A DNA stretch of 64,000 nt, taken from assembly GCA_002440665.1 (NCBI GenBank), contig DJUX01000045.1:1-64000 (forward strand), read 5' to 3'. Each line of letters begins with the position of its first letter. Position 1 is the stretch's first letter. The position numbers and the translations under genes were made by a program. Shown here piece by piece: positions 1 to 9,546 of this stretch. Below the pieces are notes generated by a model that was given only the letters and a program-made list of their open reading frames with translations, had not been told where the DNA came from and made no database searches. This DNA is from Dechloromonas sp. UBA6271. GTDB taxonomy: Bacteria; Pseudomonadota; Gammaproteobacteria; Burkholderiales; Rhodocyclaceae.

Positions 1-19
1 GGGTCGGTGCCATTGTCAT
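1..19 (-). CDS. Start of next minus-strand gene (partial)
   Basis: An ATG at 19-17 on the minus strand overlaps the TGA stop of the ATPase gene in an ATGA arrangement, and reads M-T-M-A-P-T before the window ends. Such 4-base overlaps are how most genes in this window are coupled, so a co-transcribed gene probably continues to the left. Too little is visible to name it. Confidence 0.4.
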
Positions 20-1341
20 CATTGTAGCGTGCTCACCGGGCGCGGATAGGGGCGCATCCGGCGTATCGGTTCCGGCAGGCTGCGGATTGCCGCCCAGGCG
101 GTTGCCCGCGACGGGTAGTCGCCGAAGATGATGCCGATCTGGACGTTTTCCGGCGACCCGCTGCGATAGACGCGCAGCGACGCGGGGTCGAGCGTCTTGC
201 CGGCACGTGCCAGAAAGTTCTCGATGTCATCGCCATGAGCGGCGCTTCGCGATGTGAGCTGGATGAAGTAGTTCTCGCGCGCAGCACCAGGCAGCCAGGC
301 GTCGAACTGCGCGGCGTGCTGGGCGGTCAGGGGCGGCAGGTCGGCGAGCGCGATTGCCGGTTCGCTGGCAGTTGCGGGCTCCGGAGCTGCCACTGCCGGC
401 GGCGGTGCGATGGTGGCCGCCTGGCGCGGCCACAAGGCGTAGGCCAGGGCGCCCAGCGTTGCCGTCATCATCACGGCGATCGCCAGCTTGAGCAGCGGCG
501 TGAAGGGGCTGGCAGTTTTCTGCTGGATCGGGGCGAAGCGGGCATCCTGCGCGGCGGTCTTGACTTCGGCGGCATCGACCTGGTGCGAGCCGCTGGAATA
601 GGCGGCAAGCAGGGATTTGTCGGCGAGGATGTTGATGCGCCGGGACAGTCCCTCCGAAATCCTGGCGATCATGTCGACGGCGCGCGCCGTGAATGGATTG
701 GGGCCATGGTAGCCGGCGGCGCGCAGGCGGAAGTCGATGTAGTTGCCGACTTCGCCGGCCTTGAGCGGGGCCAGGTTGAAGTGCTGGGTGATGCGCTCGC
801 GCAACTGGCGCATGTCGTTGGCGGCGAGCCGTTCGTCGAGTTCGGGCTGGGCGAAGAGGGCGATCTGCAGCAGCTTGGTGGCCTTCGATTCGAGGTTGGA
901 GAGCAGCCGGATTTCCTCGAGCGATTCGGCCGGCATGGCATGCGCTTCGTCGATCATGATGACGACCCGCTTGCCGGCGGCGTAGCGTTCGACCAGCGCG
1001 TCCTGCAGCGTGCGGATCATCGAGTGGGTGGTCTTGCCGTCGGCCGGGATGCCCAGTTCATCGGCGATGGCGCCGAGGATTTCGCTGCGTGACAGCGACG
1101 GGTTGGCCAAGTAGAGCGATTCGACGTCGGCCGGCAGGCGTTCGAGCAGCATCCGGCAGAGCATGGTCTTGCCGCTGCCGACTTCGCCGGTGACCTTGAC
1201 GATGCCCTCGTCCTGGGTGATGGCGTAGATCAGCGCGTCGAGCGTCGGGCCGCGGTTGGCGCCGGTGAAGAAGAAATCGGTGTGCGGCGTGATGCGGAAG
1301 GGCGGTTCGCGCAGGCCAAAGTGCTCGAGATAGAGGCTCAT
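19..1341 (-). CDS. ExeA/MshM-like AAA+ ATPase with membrane anchor and C-terminal SPOR-like region
   Basis: Residues 1-270 are a GspA/ExeA-type AAA module: Walker A GEVGSGKT at about 52-59 and Walker B VVIMIDEAH at about 126-134. One membrane segment lies at about 284-304, then an Ala/Pro-rich linker and a C-terminal region (about 350-440) with the look of a SPOR/peptidoglycan-associated domain. Proteins of this build power or anchor assembly of secretion, MSHA pilus or exopolysaccharide machinery in the inner membrane. The gene starts 4 bases inside the end of the sigma-54 response regulator gene, so the two are probably one operon. The exact pathway cannot be told without the genes to the left; the ATPase class is secure, the SPOR call is weaker. 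Confidence 0.75.
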   Translation of the reverse strand: MSLYLEHFGLREPPFRITPHTDFFFTGANRGPTLDALIYAITQDEGIVKVTGEVGSGKTMLCRMLLERLPADVESLYLANPSLSRSEILGAIADELGIPADGKTTHSMIRTLQDALVERYAAGKRVVIMIDEAHAMPAESLEEIRLLSNLESKATKLLQIALFAQPELDERLAANDMRQLRERITQHFNLAPLKAGEVGNYIDFRLRAAGYHGPNPFTARAVDMIARISEGLSRRINILADKSLLAAYSSGSHQVDAAEVKTAAQDARFAPIQQKTASPFTPLLKLAIAVMMTATLGALAYALWPRQAATIAPPPAVAAPEPATASEPAIALADLPPLTAQHAAQFDAWLPGAARENYFIQLTSRSAAHGDDIENFLARAGKTLDPASLRVYRSGSPENVQIGIIFGDYPSRATAWAAIRSLPEPIRRMRPYPRPVSTLQ

Positions 1342-2756
1342 GGGCGGTGCCAGTTTTCCATGCGGTTGTAGAGCGTGGTGCGGTTGATGCCGAGGCGGCG
1401 GGCGGCCTGGCTGACGTTGCCGCCGCTGAGTTCGAGCGCGGCCTCGATATAGCTGCGCTCCCAGGCGGCGAGCGTCGCGTCGAGATCGATGCGGGCAGAC
1501 GTTTGCAGGTGTTTAAGGGCGGCCTGCAGGCGCTGGTCGTCATCGATGTCGGCGGTTTCGACATGGCTGCTGCGGTCGACGTCCTCGGAGGTGTCAAATT
1601 CAGCGAGCAACTGGGCGGTGCTTACGGCTTGGCCGGGATAGCGCGCGGTCAGGCGGATGACGATGTTGCGCAACTCGCGCACGTTGCCGGGAAAGCTGTA
1701 ATCCAGCCACCGGACTTCGGCCTCGGGGTCCAGGGCAAACGGCTGGCATTGTGCCTGGGTGGCGTAGAGCTTGCGGAAATGGTCGAGCAGCAACAGGCGG
1801 TCGCGGCCCATGTCGCGCAGCGGCGGCACGCTGACGGTGAACACCGATAGCCGGTGATAGAGGTCGGCGCGGAAGCGTCCGGCCTTGATCTCCTGGCGCA
1901 GGTCGCGGTTGGTTGCGGCGACGATGCGCGCTTTCGAGGTGCGGGTCTGGGTTTCGCCGACGCGCTGGTATTCACCGTTTTCAAGGACGCGCAGCAGCTT
2001 TGGCTGCAGGTCCGACGGCAGTTCGCCGATTTCGTCGAGGAACAGCGTGCCCTCGCCGGCATCCTCGAAATAGCCGGCTTTCGCCGTCGTCGCGCCGGTG
2101 AAGGCGCCACGGGCATGGCCGAACAGGGTCGGTTCGAGCAGGCTGGGCGAGATCGCCGCGCAGTTGAGCGCCAGGAAAGGCTGCTGTTGCCGTTCGGTCA
2201 TCTGGTGCAGGCAGCGGCTGGCGACGACGTCCTTGCCGCTGCCGGATTCGCCCTCGATCAGTACCGGGAAGCTGAGGTTGGCGTACTGCGCCAGTTGCAG
2301 GCGCAGGCGCTGCATCGGCAGGCTTTCGCCGATCAGGCCGCCAGGCGTGCTTGTTTCGCTCTCGTTGCCCGAAAAGGCCTGCGCCTGGCGCAGCAGGGTC
2401 AGCAGGCGGCCGGGGTCGCAGGGCTTGCCGACGAACTCGATGGCGCCCAGTGTCCGCGCGTGGCGGGCATTGTCGTCGCCATTCTGGCCGGAGAGAACGA
2501 TGATCTTCATCTCCGGTGCGTGGGCCAGCAGTTCGCCGATCAGGGCGAATCCCTCGTCCGGGCGGTGCGGCTGCGGCGGCAGGCCGAGGTCGACCAGCGC
2601 CACTTGCGGCGTCTGGCGCAGTTGCCGGAGCAGGGCGAGGCAGTGCGGGCGGGCGTGACTGGTGACGACATCGAATTCGGCCGCGAAGGCATAACTCAGG
2701 GCGTCGCTGATCAGCGGATCGTCATCGACGATGAGAAGCAGGGGCTTGTTCGACAA
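1338..2756 (-). CDS. Sigma-54-dependent response regulator (PrsR/NtrC family)
   Basis: It has a receiver domain (about residues 5-118, acidic VDDD, phospho-acceptor Asp in ALVDLGLP, Lys in VGKP), a sigma-54 AAA+ domain with GESGSGKD Walker A and the GAFTGA loop that contacts sigma-54, and a C-terminal Fis-type helix-turn-helix (SQAARRLGINRTTLYNR). The DLGLPP receiver signature resembles PrsR regulators of PEP-CTERM/exopolysaccharide loci; that link is inference. I chose the TTG at 2756 (reads M-S-N-K-P-L-L-L-I-V-D-D-D). A TTG at 2792 is also in frame, but it lies inside a perfect TATAAT -10 element and would precede the likely transcript start. The cognate kinase is not in the window. Confidence 0.85.
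   Translation of the reverse strand: MSNKPLLLIVDDDPLISDALSYAFAAEFDVVTSHARPHCLALLRQLRQTPQVALVDLGLPPQPHRPDEGFALIGELLAHAPEMKIIVLSGQNGDDNARHARTLGAIEFVGKPCDPGRLLTLLRQAQAFSGNESETSTPGGLIGESLPMQRLRLQLAQYANLSFPVLIEGESGSGKDVVASRCLHQMTERQQQPFLALNCAAISPSLLEPTLFGHARGAFTGATTAKAGYFEDAGEGTLFLDEIGELPSDLQPKLLRVLENGEYQRVGETQTRTSKARIVAATNRDLRQEIKAGRFRADLYHRLSVFTVSVPPLRDMGRDRLLLLDHFRKLYATQAQCQPFALDPEAEVRWLDYSFPGNVRELRNIVIRLTARYPGQAVSTAQLLAEFDTSEDVDRSSHVETADIDDDQRLQAALKHLQTSARIDLDATLAAWERSYIEAALELSGGNVSQAARRLGINRTTLYNRMENWHRP
1567..1580 (-). repeat. Dispersed motif copy (in the response regulator gene)
   Basis: Exact match to GTYGACCGCARCA on the minus strand, inside a coding region. Confidence 0.5.
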
Positions 2757-2773
2757 GGGGTGGGGCGGCTTTC

Positions 2774-2789
2774 CGTGAAGTATTTCACG
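2774..2789. promoter_or_regulatory. Inverted repeat, candidate operator of the response regulator gene
   Basis: Perfect 6-base arms CGTGAA and TTCACG are separated by GTAT. The repeat lies just downstream of the minus-strand TATAAT and would cover the transcript start of the regulator gene, and it is about 45 bases from the mlaF promoter. This is a plausible repressor or autoregulation site; its function is inferred from position only. Confidence 0.4.
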
Positions 2790-2791
2790 CA

Positions 2792-2797
2792 ATTATA
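2792..2797 (-). promoter_or_regulatory. -10 element of the response regulator promoter
   Basis: A perfect TATAAT is read on the minus strand. No convincing -35 lies 16-18 bases upstream, so activity may depend on an activator. The predicted start is near 2785, leaving a leader of about 30 bases before the TTG at 2756. Confidence 0.45.
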
Positions 2798-2830
2798 ACT
2801 TTGCCATGCCGGGGCGATAGCCGGCTCTTC

Positions 2831-2839
2831 TGTTAAAAT
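2831..2839 (+). promoter_or_regulatory. Extended -10 promoter of the mla operon
   Basis: TGTTAAAAT is an extended -10 (TG-N-TAAAAT), with the first plausible start codon 22-28 bases downstream. There is no good -35, which an extended -10 does not need. Confidence 0.45.
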
Positions 2840-2866
2840 CCCGTGTCTTTTTTCGAGGAAATGGTT

Positions 2867-3679
2867 TTGTCCGACGACATTCTGGTCGACATCCAGGATC
2901 TGCATTTCAACTATGACGGGCGGCCCGTGCTGCAGGGAATCAACATGAAGATTCCGCGCGGCAAGGTGGTGGCCATCATGGGCGGGTCCGGTTGTGGCAA
3001 GACGACGCTGCTGCGCTGCATCGGCGGCCAGTTGCGGCCGACCGGCGGCATGGTGCGCCTCGAAAAACATCGTGTCTGCGAAATGTCGCAAACTGAGCTT
3101 TACGGCCTGCGGCGGAAGATGGGCATGCTGTTCCAGTTCGGCGCGTTGTTTACGGACATGACGGTTTTCGACAATGTGGCCTTCCCCATGCGCGAACACA
3201 CCGATCTGTCGGAAGCGATGATCCGCGACCTGGTGCTGATGAAGCTGGAAGCGGTCGGCTTGCGCGGCGCGCATGCGCTGATGCCCGGTGAATTGTCCGG
3301 CGGCATGGCGCGCCGGGTGGCGCTGGCGCGCGCGGTGGCGCTCGATCCGATGCTGGTGATGTACGACGAGCCGTTTGCCGGCCTCGATCCGATTGCGCTG
3401 GGGGTGATCGGGCAACTGATCCGCAAACTCAACGACGCGCTGGGCGCGACCTCGATCATGGTTACGCACGATGTCCATGAATCGCTGATGATTGTCGACT
3501 ACATCTACTTCGTCTCGCAGGGGCGCATCGTCGCCGAGGGAACGCCGGACGAAATCCGCGCCTCCACCGACCCCTTCGTGCACCAGTTCGTCCATGCCGA
3601 AGTGGAGGGGCCGGTGCATTTCGATTATCCGGCGCCTTCCGTCGTGCAGGAATTCCTGAGCGGGGGCGCGCGTGGCTGA
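2867..3679 (+). CDS. mlaF: MlaF: ATPase of the MlaFEDB phospholipid transporter
   Basis: This is an ABC ATPase with Walker A GGSGCGKT, signature ELSGGMARR, Walker B LVMYDEP and the H-loop His in MVTHDVHES. It is the cytoplasmic motor of the Mla system, which moves phospholipids between the outer-membrane MlaA-MlaC route and the inner-membrane MlaE/MlaD complex. I placed the start at TTG 2867 because GAGGAA ends 6 bases before it; GTG 2843 and ATG 2861 are in-frame alternatives with worse spacing. It is the first gene of a tightly coupled operon and overlaps mlaE by 8 bases. About 270 residues, normal for the family. Confidence 0.92.
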   Translation: MSDDILVDIQDLHFNYDGRPVLQGINMKIPRGKVVAIMGGSGCGKTTLLRCIGGQLRPTGGMVRLEKHRVCEMSQTELYGLRRKMGMLFQFGALFTDMTVFDNVAFPMREHTDLSEAMIRDLVLMKLEAVGLRGAHALMPGELSGGMARRVALARAVALDPMLVMYDEPFAGLDPIALGVIGQLIRKLNDALGATSIMVTHDVHESLMIVDYIYFVSQGRIVAEGTPDEIRASTDPFVHQFVHAEVEGPVHFDYPAPSVVQEFLSGGARG

Positions 3680-4466
3680 TCCGTTGTCGCCCATCCGAAA
3701 ACTTGGCCAAATGACCGTCGACCGCATCTGGCGTCTGGGTTTTGCGGCGCGCTTCATGTTCGCCGTGTTGCGTTATTCTGGGGCGTCGTTCCGTCGCCTG
3801 CCGCTGACCTTGCGGGAAATCTACTTCAGCGGCGTGCTGTCGCTGCTGATCATCATCGTCTCCGGACTGTTCGTCGGGCTGGTACTTGGCTTGCAGGGCT
3901 ACGAAACCCTGCAGCGCTACGGGTCGACCGAGGCGCTGGGGGTTCTGGTGGCGCTGTCGCTGACCCGCGAGCTAGGGCCGGTGGTGGCGGCGCTGCTCTT
4001 CGCCTCACGGGCCGGTTCGTCGGTCACTGCCGAAATCGGCCTGATGAAGGCGACCGAACAGTTGAAGGCGATGGACATGATGGCGGTCCATCCGATTGCC
4101 CGCGTCGTAGCCCCGCGCTTCTGGGGTGGCGTCATCTCGATGCCGCTGCTGGCCGCGCTGTTCTCCGCCATGGGCGTGCTCGGCGGCTGGTTGATCGGCG
4201 TCGTCTTCATCGGCGTCGACGACGGCGCCTTCTGGTCGCAGATGCAGTCCGGGGTCGATTTTCGTTATGACATCTGGAACGGCGTCATCAAGAGTTTTGT
4301 TTTTGGCATCGCGGTTTCGCTGATTGCCGTTTTCGAAGGCTACGATTCCGTGCCTACCGCTGAAGGGGTGTCGCGCGCGATCACGCGTACCGTGGTTACT
4401 TCCGCGCTGACCATTCTGGCACTGGATTTCGTTCTGACTTCGTTCATGTTCCGGGGAACCTCATGA
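3672..4466 (+). CDS. mlaE: MlaE: permease of the phospholipid transporter
   Basis: A 264-residue inner-membrane protein of the MlaE/YrbE family. After a cytoplasmic amphipathic stretch it has about five hydrophobic segments and the conserved region around SLTRELGPVVAALLFASRAG and AEIGLMKATEQ, typical of this permease. It dimerises and carries a MlaD hexamer. Its GTG start lies inside mlaF (8-base overlap) and its stop overlaps the mlaD start in ATGA, so the products are translationally coupled. Confidence 0.93.
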   Translation: MADPLSPIRKLGQMTVDRIWRLGFAARFMFAVLRYSGASFRRLPLTLREIYFSGVLSLLIIIVSGLFVGLVLGLQGYETLQRYGSTEALGVLVALSLTRELGPVVAALLFASRAGSSVTAEIGLMKATEQLKAMDMMAVHPIARVVAPRFWGGVISMPLLAALFSAMGVLGGWLIGVVFIGVDDGAFWSQMQSGVDFRYDIWNGVIKSFVFGIAVSLIAVFEGYDSVPTAEGVSRAITRTVVTSALTILALDFVLTSFMFRGTS

Positions 4467-4933
4467 ACCGTACCGTCCTCGACCTCTGGGTCGGCATCTT
4501 TGTTGCCATCGGCATCGTCGCACTGTTGTTTTTGGCGCTGAAGGTCGGCAACCTTTCATCGGCGCATCTGTCGGAGACTTATGTCCTGCAGGCCCGCTTT
4601 GATAATATCGGGGGACTGAAGGTTCGCGGTCCGGTAAAGAGTGCGGGGGTTGTCGTCGGGCGGATCGTCGATATCAAGTTCGATACGGCGACCTACGAGG
4701 CGGTAGTGACCATGGATATCGACGGGCGCTTCCGTTTTCCGAAAGATACCTTTGCCTCGATCTACACCTCCGGGCTGCTCGGGGAGCAGTTCATCGGCTT
4801 CGATGTTGGCGGCGATGAAAAAATGCTCAAGGCGGGCGATACGGTCACCAAGACGCAGTCGGCCGTGGTTCTGGAAAAACTGATTAGCCAATTCCTTTTC
4901 AACAAGGCAGCGGAAGGGCAGGAAACGAAATGA
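4463..4933 (+). CDS. mlaD: MlaD: MCE-domain periplasmic phospholipid-binding subunit
   Basis: 156 residues: one N-terminal membrane anchor (about 8-26), then a single MCE domain (about 38-116; LQARFDNIGGLKVRGPVKSA, GLLGEQFIGF). Six copies form the hydrophobic channel above MlaE. The C-terminal helix (VVLEKLISQFLF) fits the pore-lining helix of the family. ATGA overlap with mlaE and 4-base overlap with mlaA. Confidence 0.93.
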   Translation: MNRTVLDLWVGIFVAIGIVALLFLALKVGNLSSAHLSETYVLQARFDNIGGLKVRGPVKSAGVVVGRIVDIKFDTATYEAVVTMDIDGRFRFPKDTFASIYTSGLLGEQFIGFDVGGDEKMLKAGDTVTKTQSAVVLEKLISQFLFNKAAEGQETK

Positions 4934-5664
4934 TGGGCAAATTGATGACGTGGAAGCGCCGTGCCTGCGCCAGTTGCCTGGTGGCCGGTGCGATCTCGCT
5001 GGCGGTGCCGGCGCTGGCCGACGAGGCGGTGCACGATCCGCTCGAGGGCTTCAATCGCGCCATGTTTTCGGTCAATGAAGGCCTCGATGCCGTGATCGTC
5101 AAGCCGGTTGCCCAGGCCTACGATTTTGTCGCGCCCTTGCCGGTACGGGCCGGGGTCGGTGATTTCTTCGGCAACATCGCTGATGTTCGCAATGTCCTGA
5201 ACAACACCCTGCAGGGCAAGCTGGCGGATGCCGGGACAGATCTCGGGCGCCTGCTGATCAATTCGACCATCGGCATCTTCGGCCTGTTCGACGTTGCCAG
5301 CGAACTCGGCCTCGAGAAACACGACGAGGATTTCGGGCAGACGCTGGCCGTCTGGGGCTGGGACGATAGCAGTTTCCTATTCTGGCCGATTATCGGGCCA
5401 CGTACGGTGCGTGACACGGGCGGCTGGGTCGTCGATGTCTATACCGATCCGACTTGGTATACGCTCAACAAGTCGGTCGCCACCCGCAACAGCCTGGTGG
5501 CGCTGAGCTTCGTCGATGTCCGCGCCAGCCTGCTGCCTTCCGACAAGGTTGTGGAGGAGGCGGCGCTCGACAAATATGCCTATGTGCGCGATGCCTACTT
5601 GCAGCGCCGCCGCAACCAGATTTTTGATGGCCGCCCGCCGCGGCTCGAGGATGTACTTGATTGA
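4930..5664 (+). CDS. mlaA: MlaA/VacJ: outer-membrane phospholipid removal protein
   Basis: 244 residues with the MlaA signatures DPLEGFNRAMFSVNEGLD, VRNVLNNTLQGK and EDFGQTLAVWGW. In the known system MlaA sits in the outer membrane with a porin, removes mislocalised phospholipids from the outer leaflet and passes them to MlaC. The N-terminus is a signal peptide ending VPALA-DEA; unlike E. coli MlaA I see no lipobox Cys at the end of the hydrophobic segment, so it is probably not lipidated. A second ATG directly follows the first, so the start is uncertain by one codon. It lies between mlaD and mlaC in the operon. Confidence 0.9.
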   Translation: MMGKLMTWKRRACASCLVAGAISLAVPALADEAVHDPLEGFNRAMFSVNEGLDAVIVKPVAQAYDFVAPLPVRAGVGDFFGNIADVRNVLNNTLQGKLADAGTDLGRLLINSTIGIFGLFDVASELGLEKHDEDFGQTLAVWGWDDSSFLFWPIIGPRTVRDTGGWVVDVYTDPTWYTLNKSVATRNSLVALSFVDVRASLLPSDKVVEEAALDKYAYVRDAYLQRRRNQIFDGRPPRLEDVLD

Positions 5665-5669
5665 GAAAC

Positions 5670-6296
5670 ATGATGAAGAAACTGATTGCCCTTGTTTTCG
5701 CCACCCTGCTCGCTTCCGCCGTGCAGGCCCAGGAAGCGCCGGACGTGCTGGTCAAGAAGGTCACCGAAGAGGTGCTGGATATCATCCGCAAGGACAAGGA
5801 CATCCAGAACGGCAGTGCCAAAAAGGTTATCGAGCTGGTCGATGCCAAGGTTATTCCGCACTTCAATTTCAAGCACATGACGGCGCTGGCTGTCGGCAAG
5901 GATTGGCGCAAGGCATCGCCGCAGCAGCAGGAGCAATTGGCCGTCGAGTTCAAGACGCTGCTGGTGCGTACTTACTCGAACGCGCTGACCGGCTACAAGA
6001 ACCAGAAGGTGGTGTACAAGCCGTTCAAGATGAATGCCGGCGATGTCGACGTGCTGGTCCGCACCGAGGTGCAGCAGCCGGGCAACAAGCCGGTGCAGCT
6101 GGATTACAGCCTGGAAAAGCTGGACGCCGGCTGGAAGGTCTATGACGTTTCGGTGGCCGGCATCAGTCTGGTGACCAACTACCGTGAGCAGTTCGGGCAG
6201 GAAGTGCGCAATGGCGGCATCGACGGCCTGATCAAGGCGATCGCAACCAAGAATAAGTCGCTCGAAGGCAATCTGGCCAAGGCCGACGGTAAATGA
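5670..6296 (+). CDS. mlaC: MlaC: periplasmic phospholipid shuttle
   Basis: About 208 residues: signal peptide (MMKKLIALVFATLLASAVQA, cleaved before QEAPD) followed by an MlaC/Ttg2D domain (TLLVRTYSNALTGYKNQKV, GISLVTNYREQF). It ferries phospholipid between MlaA and MlaD. I use ATG 5670; a TTG at 5661 overlapping the mlaA stop is in frame but gives a less typical signal peptide, and the next ATG (5673) is equally possible. The 3' end overlaps mlaB in ATGA. Confidence 0.92.
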   Translation: MMKKLIALVFATLLASAVQAQEAPDVLVKKVTEEVLDIIRKDKDIQNGSAKKVIELVDAKVIPHFNFKHMTALAVGKDWRKASPQQQEQLAVEFKTLLVRTYSNALTGYKNQKVVYKPFKMNAGDVDVLVRTEVQQPGNKPVQLDYSLEKLDAGWKVYDVSVAGISLVTNYREQFGQEVRNGGIDGLIKAIATKNKSLEGNLAKADGK

Positions 6297-6574
6297 TCGA
6301 ACGTGAGGCCGGGCGCCTCGTGATCAAGGTGCCGATGGTCATGGCCAACGCGCGCGGCCTGCTCGAAGCAGGCCGTTCCGCTTTGCAGCCGGGCGAACAG
6401 GTGTTCGACCTGGCACAGGTCGACGATGCCGATTCGTCGGCCGTCGCCGTCATGCTCGGCTGGCTGCGCGTTGCCGCCCGGTCGCGGTCGACCCTCAAAT
6501 TTGCCCATATTCCGGCGGGCGTGCGTTCGCTGGCCGAACTGTACGGCGTCGCCGAACTGTTGCCCCTCGCCTGA
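6293..6574 (+). CDS. mlaB: MlaB: STAS-domain subunit of the phospholipid transporter
   Basis: A 93-residue soluble STAS domain with the DSSAVAVMLGWLRVA loop containing the conserved Asp-Ser-Ser. In E. coli MlaB binds and regulates MlaF. Position at the end of mlaFEDAC and the ATGA overlap with mlaC support the call. Confidence 0.88.
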   Translation: MIEREAGRLVIKVPMVMANARGLLEAGRSALQPGEQVFDLAQVDDADSSAVAVMLGWLRVAARSRSTLKFAHIPAGVRSLAELYGVAELLPLA

Positions 6575-6583
6575 GGGGAAGCC

Positions 6584-7303
6584 ATGATCGCTGCGGTTTC
6601 CATCGTTGACGTCGTCAAGCATTTCGGCTCGCTGCAGGCGCTGGCCGGGGTGTCGCTCGAAATCGCCGAGGGCGAATTCTTCGGCCTGCTGGGACCGAAC
6701 GGGGCGGGCAAGACGACGCTGATCTCGACGCTGGCCGGCCTGGTACGCGCCGATTCAGGCTGGCTTTCGGTGCTCGGTCACGATGTCGTCAAGGATTACC
6801 GTCAGGCGCGCAGCCTGCTCGGTGTTGTGCCGCAGGAAATCGTTTTCGATCCCTTTTTCTCGGTGCGCGAAACGCTGCGCATCCAGTCCGGCTATTTCGG
6901 TCTGCGCCACAACGACGACTGGATCGACGAGATTCTCGAAAACCTCGATCTGGCAGGCAAGGCCGACGTGAACATGCGCCGCCTGTCGGGCGGCATGAAA
7001 CGCCGCGTGCTGGTCGCCCAGGCGCTAGTGCACAAGCCGCCTGTCATCGTGCTCGACGAGCCGACCGCCGGCGTCGATGTCGAATTGCGCCAGGGGCTGT
7101 GGCAGTTCGTGCGGCGCCTGAACAACGAGGGCCATACGATTATCCTGACCACGCATTACCTGGAAGAGGCCGAAGCGCTGTGCGGCCGCATCGCGCTGAT
7201 GAAGCAGGGGCGCATCATCGCGCTCGATTCGACGGCCAATCTGATGGCGGCCCACCCCGGCGGCACGCTGGAGGATGTCTTCGTCCGGACGATGAACCAA
7301 TGA
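6584..7303 (+). CDS. ABC-2 type exporter ATPase (YadG-like)
   Basis: 239 residues with Walker A GPNGAGKT, Q-loop VVPQE, signature RLSGGMKRR, Walker B VIVLDEPTAGVD and H-loop TTHYLEEAE. It pairs with the permease that starts in its stop codon. It lies 9 bases after mlaB, in the mla-ibaG-murA neighbourhood where YadG/YadH-like pairs often occur in Betaproteobacteria. Substrate unknown; an envelope lipid or drug-like molecule is only a guess. Confidence 0.88.
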   Translation: MIAAVSIVDVVKHFGSLQALAGVSLEIAEGEFFGLLGPNGAGKTTLISTLAGLVRADSGWLSVLGHDVVKDYRQARSLLGVVPQEIVFDPFFSVRETLRIQSGYFGLRHNDDWIDEILENLDLAGKADVNMRRLSGGMKRRVLVAQALVHKPPVIVLDEPTAGVDVELRQGLWQFVRRLNNEGHTIILTTHYLEEAEALCGRIALMKQGRIIALDSTANLMAAHPGGTLEDVFVRTMNQ

Positions 7304-8052
7304 TCGGCTTCTGGACGCTCTTCTACAAGGAATTGCTGCGCTTCTGGAAGGTCGGTTTCCAGACCGTCGGCGCCCCGGTGCTGACGGCGCTACTCTATCT
7401 GTTGATCTTCGGCCATGTGCTCGACGAGCATGTGCAGGTGCATGGGGTGCGTTACACCAGCTTCCTGATTCCTGGCCTGGTGATGATGCAGGTGCTGCAG
7501 AACGCCTTTGCCAATTCGTCGTCCAGCCTGATCCAGGCCAAGATCACCGGGTCGATCGTCTTCGTCCTTTTGCCGCCGATCCCTTACGGCGCCTTTTTCG
7601 CCGCTTACGTACTGGCTTCGGTCGCGCGCGGGCTGATGGTCGGCGTCGGGGTGCTGGTGGCGACGCTGTGGTTTGCCGACCTGCAGATGGCGGCGCCGCT
7701 GTGGGTGCTCGTCTTCGCCGTGTTGGGCGGCGCGATTCTCGGTACGCTGGGCATGATTGCCGGCCTCTGGTCCGAGAAGTTCGACCAGCTGGCCGCCTTC
7801 CAGAATTTCCTGATCATGCCGCTGACCATGCTGTCCGGTGTTTTCTACTCGATTCACAGCTTGCCGGCGTTCTGGCAGCGCGTGTCGCATTACAATCCTG
7901 TCTTTTACATGATCGACGGTTTCCGTTACGGCTTTTTCGGCGTCTCCGACGTGGCGCCCGAAGTTAGCCTGATGGTGGTCGTCGCCTGTTTCGCCGCAGT
8001 GTCCCTGCTGACGCTGAGCCTGCTGAAGCGGGGCTGGAAACTGAGAGCCTGA
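7300..8052 (+). CDS. ABC-2 type exporter permease (YadH-like)
   Basis: 250 residues with six hydrophobic segments and the ABC-2 membrane signature (LIPGLVMMQVLQNAFANSSSS; MPLTMLSGVFYSIHSLP). The ATG at 7300 overlaps the ATPase stop (ATGA), so I start it there although the open frame extends further upstream. It forms the membrane half of the exporter. Confidence 0.88.
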   Translation: MIGFWTLFYKELLRFWKVGFQTVGAPVLTALLYLLIFGHVLDEHVQVHGVRYTSFLIPGLVMMQVLQNAFANSSSSLIQAKITGSIVFVLLPPIPYGAFFAAYVLASVARGLMVGVGVLVATLWFADLQMAAPLWVLVFAVLGGAILGTLGMIAGLWSEKFDQLAAFQNFLIMPLTMLSGVFYSIHSLPAFWQRVSHYNPVFYMIDGFRYGFFGVSDVAPEVSLMVVVACFAAVSLLTLSLLKRGWKLRA

Positions 8053-8057
8053 ACCCT

Positions 8058-8292
8058 ATGCACCCCGAACAGATCAAACAACTCATCCTGGCCGGCATGA
8101 CTTGCGAGCACCTCGCACTCGATGGCGATGGCCAGCATTTCGAGGCCCTCGTGGTCAGCGCCGAATTCGCCGGCAAGACCCGCGTACAGCGCCAGCAGCA
8201 CGTCTATCGGATACTCAAGGAAAAGCTCGCCACCGGGGAGTTGCATGCCCTTTCCTTCAAAACCCTGACCCCGGAAGAATGGAGCGCCCAGC

Positions 8293-8300
<8 letters not shown>
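8058..8300 (+). CDS. ibaG: BolA-family protein IbaG
   Basis: An 80-residue BolA fold (DGQHFEALVVSAEFAGKTRVQRQQHVYRIL and HALSFKTLTPEEW). IbaG/YrbA proteins work with monothiol glutaredoxins in Fe-S handling and acid response. The gene is 5 bases after the permease and overlaps murA by 8 bases, the usual ibaG-murA pairing. Confidence 0.9.
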
Positions 8301-9546
<1,246 letters not shown>

